The notes below the pieces were generated by a model. The model was not told the DNA's origin and made no database searches. It saw only the letters and a list, made by a program, of their open reading frames with translations. From assembly GCA_917880885.1 (NCBI GenBank), contig OU862906.1, forward strand, positions 63,220,665 to 63,284,664: a DNA stretch of 64,000 nucleotides, in the 5' to 3' direction. Each line of letters begins with the position of its first letter. Within the stretch, counting starts at the first letter, position 1. The translations under genes and the position numbers were made by a program. This stretch comes from Limnephilus marmoratus. Taxonomy: Eukaryota; Arthropoda; Insecta; Trichoptera; Limnephilidae. Positions 21,569-31,017 of this stretch are shown here, piece after piece.

Positions 21569-21638
21569 AACAAAAATGTCTAGAAATTGTTACATAGTCA
21601 GTGCCCAAGAAATACAAAAAAAAAAGAGATTATTTTTA

Positions 21639-22421
21639 CCCCAAGAGAAAACACTCTCGAGGTAACCGTCCATTCTTTGCTTCAAAGCCATACAAGCTGT
21701 TGGAGTTTGTGAGCCCTTTGGGGGCTTGTCAGACAAAAAGCTATCATGAACTGTACTGTCATCCGCGTAACAATGAATTGGTGCACATGACAAAAGGTCG
21801 TTGATGTGCAACAAAAACAAAGTCGGAGACAGAATCGATCCCTGTGGGACGCCAGCATTTACCCTTCTTTGGAATAGGATGGATAACCGCTTTTTTCCAA
21901 CCAGAGGACACAGAGCCGGTCTTCAGGGACATTTTAAAAAGCTTCGTCAAAATTGGAGCTGTTTCTGCAGCGCACCTCTGCAGTACCAGGGCAGGTATTC
22001 CGTCAGGCCCACTAGCTTTATTAACATCAAGCCCTTGTAAAACATGGAGTACTTCCCGATGCCGGATCCTCAGCTTTTTCATACGAAAACCGCTGTGAGG
22101 AACCGACGTCGGGACAGCACCTTGGTCATCGAGGGTTAAGTTATCCGCAAACATTTTACCTAATTAGTTAGCCTTTTCGGTAGCGGTGTTTGCTAGTGAG
22201 CCGTCAGGTCTGGTAAGAGGCGGCAGACTGGATTTGCAGAAATTGCGACCTATTGAGCCCGCAAGCGACCAGAATTGCCTGCTACCATGCGGGCATGCAG
22301 CCAGCTTTCTGCTGATCTGCTGGTCGTGCTCAAATTTTGACCTATTTATGATTCTCTTGGTTTCCTTTGCCATTTTGTTGTTTGCCATGTGTTGTAGGCT
22401 CGGCAAGCCTCGTTTTTTCAT
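21639..22421 (-). pseudogene. LINE RT palm, internally deleted
   Basis: The linker (22421-22164) includes RQFWSLAGSIGRNF. The RT start has NKASGPDGIPALVLQRCA and SGWKKAVIHPIPKKG. The sequence then jumps directly to AGVPQGSILSPTLFLLHIND and CYADD (about 21750-21765), so the fingers/palm region between blocks 1 and 4 is missing. FSWGKNNL at 21639 continues at VEFN (20843) on the far side of the Penelope-like insertion. Confidence 0.85.
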
Positions 22422-22699
22422 CGCACTGCTTCAGCGCATTGTCGACTGAACCACGGCTTTGAGCCTACACCAGTTTCCTTAACAGTAGATTGGATGAAGC
22501 CATCCATCGTGGATGTGATGACTTTACCAATTTCCTGGGCACATCTTGAGGGATCCGAAGTCCGAAAACAGACAGCTGATCACGGGAAAGTATTAAAATG
22601 TGCCCGCAGACCGAACCAATCTGCTGACCTATAGCGCCACACTTTTCTCTTCAGCCTCTCGTTTGGTGGTCTGAAGTTTACAGGGATTTATGTCGTCAC

Positions 22700-23360
22700 C
22701 AGGCAGTGGTCGGACAATCCTAAAGGCGCTATGACTTCAATCTAGTAACCGTGTGGCACAGTATTTAAAAATAGGTCTAATAAATTGGAACGGTGAGTCT
22801 GGACATCAGGAACTCTTGTGGGCTCCTGAACCATTTGCTCCAATCCGTAGCAAAGGGAAAAGGATTCCGCTTGGCGTCCAGCCGAGCCTGTTGATCTTAA
22901 GAACTTCAACCAAGGTTCGTTATGAACATTGAAGTCCCCCAGGACCACAAACTCTACCGTAGGGTAGCGGGGCAAGAGGTCATCAATAGTGTCGCTTAAG
23001 TTTTTGAAGAGCTCGTACGTGTCTGATTCGCTAAGGTTCGGTGAGCGGTTTAAACACGCGTAGGATCTTACCGTACTGGCAAAATTGACGCGTACCCACA
23101 TTACGTCGAATCTGGAGTTTTTCAGATTCAACAGTCGCACACAGTTGACGTCAGCTCGACTATAGAGACAGACACCTCCTTTAGGTCTGAACTTGCCTGC
23201 GAGGGTGAAGCCCGGGTAGTCCAGATATGAGGCGTCTACAGGCTCTGTGTTTCAGACAGGAAAAGTAGGTTGGGGCGTTGAGAAAAAAGATGGTGGTGGA
23301 CAGAGTTTAAATTGGTGTGCAGGCCGAGTATGTTGGTGTAATTCACCAACAGTTTTGGCC
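22700..23360 (-). pseudogene. LINE APE-type endonuclease
   Basis: The minus strand starts LLVNYTNILGLHTNLNSVHH with LLFLSETQ (the N...SET motif around metal-binding Glu), passes through FRPKGGVCLYSRAD, and has VVLGDFNVHNEPWL (the catalytic GDFN block, about 22900-22940). It ends with GLSDHCLV (the SDH active-site motif, about 22715). Reading shifts near 23250 and a stop near 22742 break it. These three motifs define the exonuclease-endonuclease-phosphatase fold that nicks target DNA. Confidence 0.88.
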
Positions 23361-24221
23361 TGCACCGGGGACGCCTACTCCTCACCGCTGAAATGACGTT
23401 AATTGTTGATGGTTGTATATTCATGATTTTATTTGTACGGTTATTTAAGTGTGATATGAGAGGAAGGAAGGTCTGGGAGGGAAAAGGTGGAGGGGTGGGT
23501 AGGATGCTGGGGTTCAGAGTTTCCCGGAGTGATGGACGTATGTATCCAACCCACCCACTGCGGTGCAAGGCGATGGGAAGGGAGAGTCCGGCTGGAGAGG
23601 TCGCCTTATGCGCCCCAAACGCTACTGCTAGGTCCCCTCCGGTCACGAACCGGGACAACAGCAGCAGCGGGGTTTTTACACTCGTTGATGGGGCAGCCCA
23701 CCCTCAGTCGTGAGCCTGAGGGTCAGGCCCCTGTACTACCGAGCGGCCCGGACAGCGGTAACTGGTTGTAAAGGGTCTCCCTCAACCAGCATCTCCCAAT
23801 CCGGCCCGCCAGCAGAAGGTGGGCCGACGCACCCGCCATCAAGACCTGGACAAACATTACCCCAAGAACCCGGGCACCCCTCCTAAGTCACCAAACGTAG
23901 CAAACCACTTGGGGTGACCTGTGGCAGAGGTGTTGGTCATACATTAAATGGTTCCCAGGGCGGCGGTACCCATACCCGCCTACCAAATTAAGGTAATATT
24001 TAGGTAATCAGATGTTTTTTTTAAACTTTCATCACAATTCAACAATAATAATTAACCTGCGAAACCAACTTTAATGTATTTATTTTGTTTGGTAATGCTC
24101 GTTTTCATCCCGCGACAAAATATCTCCGACAAAATATCCTCCGACAAAATATTCCTCGACGTAAATGGGACAAAATTTATTTCCACTACGCTGAATTCTT
24201 TCTTAAAACTATTTTTGAACA

Positions 24222-24465
24222 ATAATTTATTGTTTTTACAGGATGTTTGTATTATTTTTGTCCCATTTTACTATTTTTTTAACAATAACAATTTATCGTC
24301 TTTACAGGATGTCTGTATTATTTTTGTCCCATTTTACTATTTTTTTAACAATAATAATTTATCATCTTTATAGGTTGTCTGTATTATTTTTGTCCCATTT
24401 TACTATTTCTTTAATAAAAATTTATCATCTTTATAGGATGTCTTTATTATTATTGTTCCACTGTT
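24222..24465 (+). repeat. Tandem array, ~66-bp unit x ~3.7
   Basis: Each unit runs AATTTATCGTCTTTACAGG, then ATGTCTGTATTATTTTTGTC and CCATTTTACTATTTTTTT. The array sits just inside the left arm of foldback copy 2. Confidence 0.9.
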
Positions 24466-24475
24466 TTGTTAGGTT

Positions 24476-24903
24476 TTTTTTTTTTTTTTTTTTTTTTTAC
24501 AGTGATTACCACACAAGAATCTCAACTGCTCCCGTCTGGAGCCAGTGAGACTATGGCATCCCCAATTGGGGTATGTTGTGAGGCTGAAGGTAGTGGGGAG
24601 GGGAAGGAGGTGGGGAAGAGGAAGGTTGGGAAGTACCTGGCTATTCAGATCTGGTCACTAAACACGGCTAAAGCCATTTTCAAGCAACGTTTCAATTCTG
24701 AATGGTGGTCTTACACCAGGGCGATACTAATAGTATCTTCCACTCTGGAACATGCCGCAAATATACCATATATTATTTTAAATGAATTAATTGTGAAATA
24801 ACACAAATTAATCAAATAAAATTTATTTGCGCATGCCGGGTTCGAACCCGCGACCTCCGGAATGTGAGTCAAGAGTCTTAGCCACTGGACTATGGAGGTC
24901 GTC
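24476..24903 (-). mobile_element. SINE-A copy 4, full length with tRNA head
   Basis: The minus-strand head (24903-24835) has TAGTCCAGTGGCTAAGA (A box) and GGGTTCGAACCCGGC (B box). The body ends with an A-tail seen as a 23-base T-run (24477-24499). This is the best reference copy in the window. It lies inside foldback copy 2. Confidence 0.85.
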
Positions 24904-25059
24904 AGGAGGTTAGGTTAGGTTTTAGAAGATATTTTGATGGGGAATGTTTTGTCCGAAGTATATTTTGTGGGGGATATATTTAGTCGGCGGATGATTTGTT
25001 GCGGGATGAAACGCACGTAACCATTTTATTTATTTAAAAAAAATAACACATTTGAAAAT

Positions 25060-25235
25060 GAAGTAAAATGTTTATAACCCCAATTTTGGCAGACCACATA
25101 AACTAATGTTGTGAAGCTGAGTGGGTGACGAGACGGTGAAAAGGAGACAAGAAGAGGAAGATAAAGTCTGATCACCAATCATTGCTTATTACCATTTCAA
25201 GCATCGTTTCAGTTGTGAATGGTAGTCTTTCCAGG
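25060..25235 (-). mobile_element. SINE-A copy 5, decayed
   Basis: Body blocks such as TGTTGTGAAGCTGAGTGG, GTCTGATCACCAATCA and CATTTCAAGCATCGTTTCAG match SINE-A with many changes. The head is missing. Confidence 0.6.
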
Positions 25236-25525
25236 GATCCCCAATGACTGAGTTGTGATTTCATGATTTTACCGCCAATTATTTCATTGGTCCTTGCTTA
25301 TTGCTTTTTAAATGTCATTAACATCGAGAAGGGAGGTAATGGGCACGAACTAAGCACAGAGGCTATTGTTAAAGCGGCCTTTGAATGTCAAATATCTTCG
25401 TCACCTTTACTGAAATTAAATGGCAGCGCAGTGGAAAGTTGGTCGTCATAAATCAAGTTACTTTTATGAAAAAATTATTTTATTTTAGAAATTCGATTTA
25501 ATACACCAACTTAAAATAATAAATT
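25236..25525. other. No recognisable feature
   Basis: Short spacer; the 62-residue frame at 25263 shows no recognised motif. Confidence 0.4.
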
Positions 25526-25535
25526 GTCTTGAGGA

Positions 25536-25852
25536 GGAAAGAAAGGGACACTCAGATGGTTTGGCATGTAGAGCGAATTAACGAGGAAAGGAGTGTAAGG
25601 AGAATATATGACGCGAATGTGAATGAAAGAAGAAGTCGGGGACGCCCGAGGAAGAAATGGCACGACCATGACCAAGTGAATCAGATACTTGAGTCGGGCC
25701 ACGTGAAGAGTCGGAATAATAGAAGAGCATGTGTGAGACGATGTATGAATGTGAACGAGGCAAGGAGTGTGTGCCAAGATCGAGTTGTTTGGCGGTCTGT
25801 CCTCTCTGCCTACCCCTTCGGGGAAACGGCGTGATGGTTAGTTAGTTAGTTA
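25536..25852 (+). mobile_element. RTE-like LINE, 5'-truncated insertion
   Basis: The element is flanked by the perfect 10-bp repeat GTCTTGAGGA (25526-25535 and 25853-25862). The plus frame encodes MVWHVERINEERSVRRIYDA, SRGRPRKKWHD, VNEARSVCQDRVVWR: the C-terminal tail typical of insect endonuclease-RT proteins of RTE-like LINEs. It ends in (GTTA)n at 25836-25852, a simple-repeat 3' terminus. Only the tail of the RT protein is present, although its frame is intact, so the insertion may be fairly young. Confidence 0.85.
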
Positions 25853-25862
25853 GTCTTGAGGA

Positions 25863-26419
25863 TCGTTTCAGGGAAGCAATATTATCAATAACAATTGAGT
25901 GTGACATAGACGAAATGCAATATGATCAAAACAAAATTCCTTTGTTCTGCCCAGAAAGTTAACCAACTTCGAGTGGCGCTCTTGTGTTATATACTAAGCC
26001 TTACCGAATACCATGTATCTTGAAAATGATACAAATAAATACACAGTTCATAATTATGTTTGGTAATCAAAATATATCTAACACAGGTTGTATTTTTTTG
26101 CATGATACCATTCAAATAACCATTGACATATGCTTCTCTTTCCATTTATAAACCATCGAGTGAATCATTCAATTCTTGCGTTTACACGTTTATTTCTTTT
26201 TCAACCGCGTCGAATGTTGAACGTTGAGTTCAATGCGATTGTACAATTACTTTCACTTTTATATATATAATTTATATATATATATAAAAGTGAAATATAT
26301 ACATGATATAATTTGGTTGCTTGATCCAAATTGAATTGCAGAAGTGAATCGTGTAATGTCGCCGTAAGGTAATCTTTTTTTAACAGAATATTTAAAATAT
26401 TTGATAGCGAACGTTAACC
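25863..26419. other. Spacer with one TA-centred palindrome
   Basis: No coding signal. TTTCACTTTTATATATA and its complement form a palindrome at 26251-26294. Confidence 0.5.
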
Positions 26420-26462
26420 TATTTTCCTTAGGGCCTCCTGTGTGGAGCTCATGTAAAAAAAA
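26420..26462 (+). mobile_element. 3'-terminal stub of the LINE/short-element family
   Basis: Only the final TTTTCCTTAGGGCCTCCTGT and GTGGAGCTCATGTAAAAA segment is present: a severely 5'-truncated insertion. Confidence 0.7.
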
Positions 26463-26642
26463 ACTTTAGTCTGAATTATCAATAACATCTACATCGAGTG
26501 TAAATATTTGGGTTCATTTGAAAGATCAGGTTAGGTTAAGGTTTAATGTGCACCGAACGAATTTTTGGAAATACGAGAAGGCCCAAGGTAGACGGACATT
26601 TAATATATAGCCTTTTAGCCTTCAATACAAATACTAAAATGC

Positions 26643-26680
26643 ACATTTGTTTTCATTCAAATTTGAATGAAAACAAATGT
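26643..26680. repeat. Perfect 38-bp palindrome
   Basis: ACATTTGTTTTCATTCAAA and its reverse complement are directly adjacent, with no spacer. Confidence 0.95.
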
Positions 26681-27016
26681 TCCATTTAGTTCAATAGCCT
26701 AGTGCTCCGTCTGACTTACACTCGCACGATATCGTAGATCTCCATCCATTTGAATTTCCTAAACACAGTTCTGTATTGCAAATTGAAGCCTAGATTAGGC
26801 AAATATTTGGATCACGAATCACAAGGCACTTCTTGTTTTGTTGTTTATTCTATGATTACAATGGTTATTGTCGTCACTTATCCCCTCAGACTAATTTGTT
26901 CGCTTTTCGGAACAACTAATATTGGTCGCATAGAAATCGTTGCGCCTCCCTTACAGAGACAGAGAAAACATCACGATTTATATTAAAATCTAAAATTGAA
27001 CCAACAAATAAGTAAA
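26681..27016. other. No recognisable feature
   Basis: Nothing recognised; the 78-residue frame at 26750 has no family motif. Confidence 0.4.
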
Positions 27017-27024
27017 ATGTACAC

Positions 27025-29001
27025 TAAGGTGGTCCAGGCCTACATAGTAAATTTTATTTTTTCAAATATAGATGTAGCCACCCATTTTATTTGTTACACC
27101 TATCATTCCTATTATGTGTAAAAAATTTCAGCCCCCAATATTATATACAAGGGGGTGCTCATCGAGTTAGAAGTTTCTGACAAAAGTTCTGGATTTTAAG
27201 TAAAACACGTAATTTAAGGTTTATTAATATTACAAGAATTTAGTCAATAAGTATAAAACGTATTTAAATTTTAACAAAATTTGGTAACAAAGCAATAATT
27301 AACATAATATTAGTCGCAATCTTTCAAAAACATGTTTGTTAACTCCTTTTTTAATGTTTCAGTAGAAACGATTTTTCTGTTTTGTTCAACGATGTGAAGT
27401 AAAAATTGCTTTTGTTACTCATTCTTAGTGAGTATCGTATAGTAATCTTCAAATAGTTTAACACCTCTCTCCGCTGTATCATTAACAACACGCAAATTTT
27501 TGACTCAGCTATTTCCTTGAAGGTAATCAACATTGTTAATCCAAGTCTCCGGAGGTAATTACAAGAAAGAGTCTTTGACATCAAGAACTAAGAGTGTTTT
27601 CAACGTTGTTTGTGTTGCAAAAGCTTCTAATGTAACCTCTGAGGCAAGCTTAGCAGAATCACCTCGTACTGAACGATTACTGCCATCAGAATTTATTTTT
27701 TGAACAATGGCCTGTTTCTCAGCGTCAGACAGCTTCTTAGTAAATAAGGTAAATGCGACTAGTTCATCTGACCAATACCATAAGTGACGCTCTAAGACAC
27801 CCCTAGCTGCTACACTGATTTCGGAATCAATGACTTCGTACAATTTTAAGATATTTCAAAGTATTAAGTTATTTACTGGTGCATCTGATGCCAAAGATGC
27901 TTCGATTCAAACTTTAGTGTAGATGATAACTTACAAATCGAACAATTTGTTTTTCTTCTCTCCTGATTAGTTTAAATCTTGTTACGATCAAGCGCACTGG
28001 TAACGTATTGTGTAAATGTGTCACTTGTAGACAACTCAACGCACTACAAACTCATCTTTGGACTTATCCTCTAATATTACTCTAGCATTACTTGAAGTGC
28101 TACTGAAGCTGCACTCAAGTTCTAACTCTTGTCTCGACACCACCGAAGATGAAGCATTACTTTCAGCAGCCATTTCTTTCAATTCTTCAGATCTTTGTTT
28201 CCGTTTTAGAGAACTTTCTTTGACCTTTTCTAGTTTCTTGTCAATTGAGGTCATATTCATCTTACGTTCTCATCTTTGATCGATGAGAAACGCTCTTGTC
28301 TTCCGTAATTTTTTATCAAATTCAAAGCGCTTGCATGGGCAATATCAAAAAGTTTGTCTAGTTCTTTTTTAAACAAATACTCTCCTTTTCTTTGTGCTTC
28401 AGAATTTCTTCCTCTGTTTTTATTTAATAGCAGCCAGTTCTTAAAAAACTTAATCAGTTTTTCAATGCAGTGATTTTGTTGTATGGTCGGAATACTAGAT
28501 TTACTCCATACTTTTATAAGTTCTTAAATAAGTACAAGCGCGGAATCTTTCACATTTTTGGAATCATTTAATATGTAGTGATAACGGAGTAAAACTTGCC
28601 GAAGAGTAGGATGTTGGTTAAGCCTTATCAATGGCTCAATATCTCGAACCCAAAGTAGAAAAATTTCGTATTTTTTTCGAGTAGATGAACACATTTTACT
28701 ACACTGATTCACTTCACAGTCTACTAAATAAGTATCAAATACTGTTCAAATTTGTCTATAAAACTCTTTAGTAGTTTATTTTAATATTTATTTTATAGTT
28801 TAACACACGAAACTGGCCTGTAGCAAAAAGTAAAAATTAAACATTTTACACAAAAAATTCAAAAACAACACTCGATTGAGCACCCCTTTCTACTTGAGCT
28901 ATCTCGCTGAAATTTTACTATGTTATTTCTATGAATACGTGTAACAAATTCACGGGGTGGCCAAATGAAAAATAATGAAAAAAAATTTTTGGACCACCTT
29001 A
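27025..29001 (-). mobile_element. TIR DNA transposon with long TIRs and 8-bp TSD, superfamily unassigned
   Basis: The element is flanked by the perfect 8-bp repeat ATGTACAC (27017-27024 and 29002-29009). The ends start TAAGGTGGTCC, and the inverted similarity continues for about 170 bp: a GCCACCC, TTTGTTACAC, AATTTCAGC and GGGGTGCTCA order on both sides. The 1,977-bp interior carries a decayed minus-strand protein gene. An 8-bp target duplication occurs in hAT, P, Merlin-like, Sola1, Novosib and others. The TIRs lack the usual hAT CAG start and the protein is not hAT-like, so I leave the superfamily open. Confidence 0.88.
27310..28712 (-). pseudogene. Unassigned transposase-like protein of the 27025-29001 element
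   Basis: Conserved-looking blocks on the minus strand, in order, are: FLLWVRDIEPLIRLNQ near 28640; FKNWLLLNKNRGRNSEAQRK then LFKKELDKLFDIAHASAL near 28330-28440; a Lys/Glu-rich segment with a Ser-rich tail (28260-28036); LERHLWYWSDELVAFTLF near 27790; and VVNDTAERGVKLFEDY near 27450. LDKLFDIAH and VNDTAERGVKL resemble a protein family I have seen in multi-copy invertebrate loci, but I cannot name a domain for it. At least four stops or frameshifts separate the blocks, so the copy is inactive. Confidence 0.6.
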
Positions 29002-29009
29002 ATGTACAC

Positions 29010-29223
29010 CTTATGAAACCAAAGCATCGGATCGCAATTTGAAAAAAATGAATGAAACTTTGGGAAAATTTTATAAATTATTTTTTAATGATTCGACAAC
29101 AAAGTGAGGTGCCCATAACCTTTATAATCACATTGGTCTAATAATATCCACGTGTGTGTGTTTTTTTTTCGTTTTCAGTAATTTTAGTTAGAAGAAACGT
29201 AAGGTGAGCTAATTATAAACTAA
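29010..29223. other. No recognisable feature
   Basis: AT-rich; nothing recognised. Confidence 0.4.
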
Positions 29224-29343
29224 TTAAATAAATAAAAAGAAAATACTTTGTTTTAAGTAACTTTATTGTTATTTTCTTGTCTACCGGTTTCGGTACTTCC
29301 GTACCATCGTCAGGACTGTTGTATTTTCTTTTTATTTATTTAA
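29224..29343. mobile_element. Small inverted-repeat element carrying a hammerhead motif
   Basis: Perfect 23-bp inverted arms (29224-29246 and 29321-29343, starting TTAAATAAATAAAAAGAAAA) flank a roughly 70-bp core that holds the hammerhead-like motif on the minus strand. This is the terminal-repeat style of Penelope-like or retrozyme-like elements. No protein is encoded. Confidence 0.7.
29279..29316 (-). ncRNA. Hammerhead ribozyme-like motif (type I)
   Basis: The minus strand reads stem I GTC, core CTGACGA, one extra U, stem II GGTAC with loop GGAA and GTACC, then GAAA, ACCGGT (self-complementary stem III), A at the cleavage position and GAC closing stem I. All conserved core bases are present. 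The extra base between CUGANGA and stem II departs from the minimal consensus but recurs in the other copies here. Such minimal motifs with palindromic stem III are known from Penelope-like elements and are thought to work as dimers. Confidence 0.7.
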
Positions 29344-29790
29344 AATGTCAAATCACTATGTGTTTGCTTCTTTTGAAAAATTAATTTTAAACTTTTTAAA
29401 GTTTGCCTGCAAAATTTTTATACTTCAAAAATGGTGTGTTTATTTCGATTTATAAAATTTGACAGCGTATTTTATCGCCATTAAAATATATTTTTTAGAT
29501 TTCGGATATGTTCAGAAGTATTTCTTTTATTTGCATTTTATTGCAAAGAGGATATATTTTGACACTCTGAGAAATTATGGTCGAGGCCTGACAGGTTAAC
29601 CTCATATTGCAACAAAGCCTCCTTAATTTTACTCTTTTTTTGTCGGTTTTATGTTTCTCAAAAATCTTCAATTAAGTATGCAGGATTCAAATACAATTAT
29701 TCTATGCAGGAATATCAAACCATAGATTTTCCATTCCATCGATCAAAAGTCCATTAATTTCACCGGCTTCAGCAAAATTCCAGCTTGAAT
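29344..29790. other. No recognisable feature
   Basis: AT-rich; nothing recognised. Confidence 0.4.
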
Positions 29791-30862
29791 TTTATTTATT
29801 TATTTATTTATTTATTTACGCCTATTTAGGCTTTTACATACATATATATAACAATATTAACAAAATTATACTGGTAAATAGTGCAGGAAACTACTGTTTA
29901 AAACACTTGCACAAAAATAAATACAAAGTAAAAATATTAGGTATTGAATTTAAACCACACAGTATGTAGGTACAAAATATAATAAATCTGAAATAGTTTT
30001 TTTTTCTTTCAGCCGACAAAATACTGCCAATGAATAAGACAATTTTAATAGCTTTATCAAAGTATTATTCCCTTATGTGATGAAAAAAACTTCAATAAGG
30101 TGCGCTTATATAATAAAATTGATGTACTAAATATATCAACAACTTCAGAGTATTTGTTTCCAAGCTATTGAATCCGTCGCATAGGAGTATAATATTGATT
30201 TTTTGACTTAGAATTGCTACAATAATATGGTAGGTACTGTCTTGTGACTGACCTGCCTGGAGTATGAAAAGAGATTTCATATAATAAATCAGGGGTATCA
30301 AACATTGAATTAACGATTTTATACAAACAGGTTAAATCGGAAATGATTCTACGATCAGATAATTTTATTAAATTTAACGAAGAAAGTACGTTATCGTAAT
30401 TTAGGCATTCACTAGGAATTCCCATTTTAAAATTCACATATCTTAAAAATTTATTTTGGATTCTTTCAATCGCATGTGAATGAACCTCATAATTTGGGGA
30501 CCAAACCGTGGAATTGTATTCTAAATGACTCCTTACAAGTGACATATATAATGTTTTTACAGTATTGACATTATTGAAATCACTAGATACCCTTAAAATA
30601 AATCCCAACATTTTCAAAGCTTTATTGGTTATTATTTCTATATGCTTGATAAAGTTGAGTTTCGTGTCAAACCAAATACCTAAGTCATTAATTTCCGAGA
30701 CAGATACTAACGACATATTGTTAATGGAATAATCGAAAAATATTGGATTCTTTATTCGATAAAACCTCATAATTTGACATTTGCTTATGTTAAGTTGCAA
30801 GCGGTTATCATGACACCATATAATAAATCTCAACAAGTTATTTGACAATATGTGGCAATCAT
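29791..30862 (-). pseudogene. LINE, 5'-truncated, with open RT C-terminal frame
   Basis: A 227-residue minus-strand frame (30848-30165) starts SNNLLRFIIWCHDNRLQLNI and has SKCQIMRFYR, the INDLGIWFDTKLNFIKHIE block, KALKMLGFILR and LVRSHLEYNSTVWSPNYE. These are the standard LINE RT segments after the YxDD. The remainder is a 3' UTR ending in (AAAT)n at 29791-29818. The reading frame has no stop despite the 5' truncation, which suggests it is not very old. Clade assignment is limited to Jockey/CR1-like. Confidence 0.85.
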
Positions 30863-31017
30863 TAATGAATCATTTATTTTGCAGAAACTCAATTAAAAAT
30901 ATATCTAGCCCACAAAGAAAAACGCTGGGAAAGTTTAAGGCGATTTTCAACAGTTTGTAATCGCGGATTCCATTTTGCCTTTTCCCTTGGTTCTGGGATA
31001 TAAACGACTAAGTCAAC

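Larger units (their letters stand above)
20857..21625 (-). mobile_element. Penelope-like element fragment, inserted in the LINE
   Basis: This 769-bp insertion is flanked by the perfect 13-bp direct repeat GAGATTATTTTTA (20844-20856 and 21626-21638). Terminal inverted arms of about 90 bp (20862-20953 and 21480-21571) each contain a GCGACCGGTTTCGACACGTC-type block, as in Penelope pseudo-LTRs placed in inverted order. A GIY-YIG nuclease frame is inside. The RT of a full element is missing, so it is a 5'-truncated or recombined copy. Confidence 0.85.
20090..23989 (-). mobile_element. Nearly full-span LINE (family M) with endonuclease and RT, broken
   Basis: This is the most complete retroelement in the window. 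On the minus strand: a GC-rich 5' leader (23989-23500) shared with the short non-autonomous elements; an apurinic-type endonuclease (23360-22700); a linker; an RT with an internal deletion (22160-21639); a Penelope-like insertion (20857-21625); the RT C-terminus (20843-20150); and the 3' structured hairpin with T-run (20090-20152). I would place it only as an APE-type LINE of the broad Jockey/CR1/I assemblage. Several frameshifts and the RT deletion make it non-autonomous now. Confidence 0.88.
24091..25022. mobile_element. Foldback/Mutator-like non-autonomous element, copy 2
   Basis: The ends match inversely: GGTAATGCTCGTTTTCATCC on the left, and GGTTACGTGCGTTTCATCCC on the right read inward. 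Both arms consist of iterated CCGACAAAATAT(T/C)C-type units. The flanks are ATTTTGTTT (24082-24090) and ATTTTATTT (25023-25031), an 8/9-bp match to a 9-bp duplication. A GGTTAGGTTAGG tract lies inside the right arm (about 24908-24920), as in copy 1 at 18179. The interior holds a tandem array and a SINE. Confidence 0.8.

Noticed and set aside
24222..24465. CRISPR-like array
   Set aside because: Contiguous 66-bp tandem repeats without distinct spacers, inside a eukaryotic transposon.
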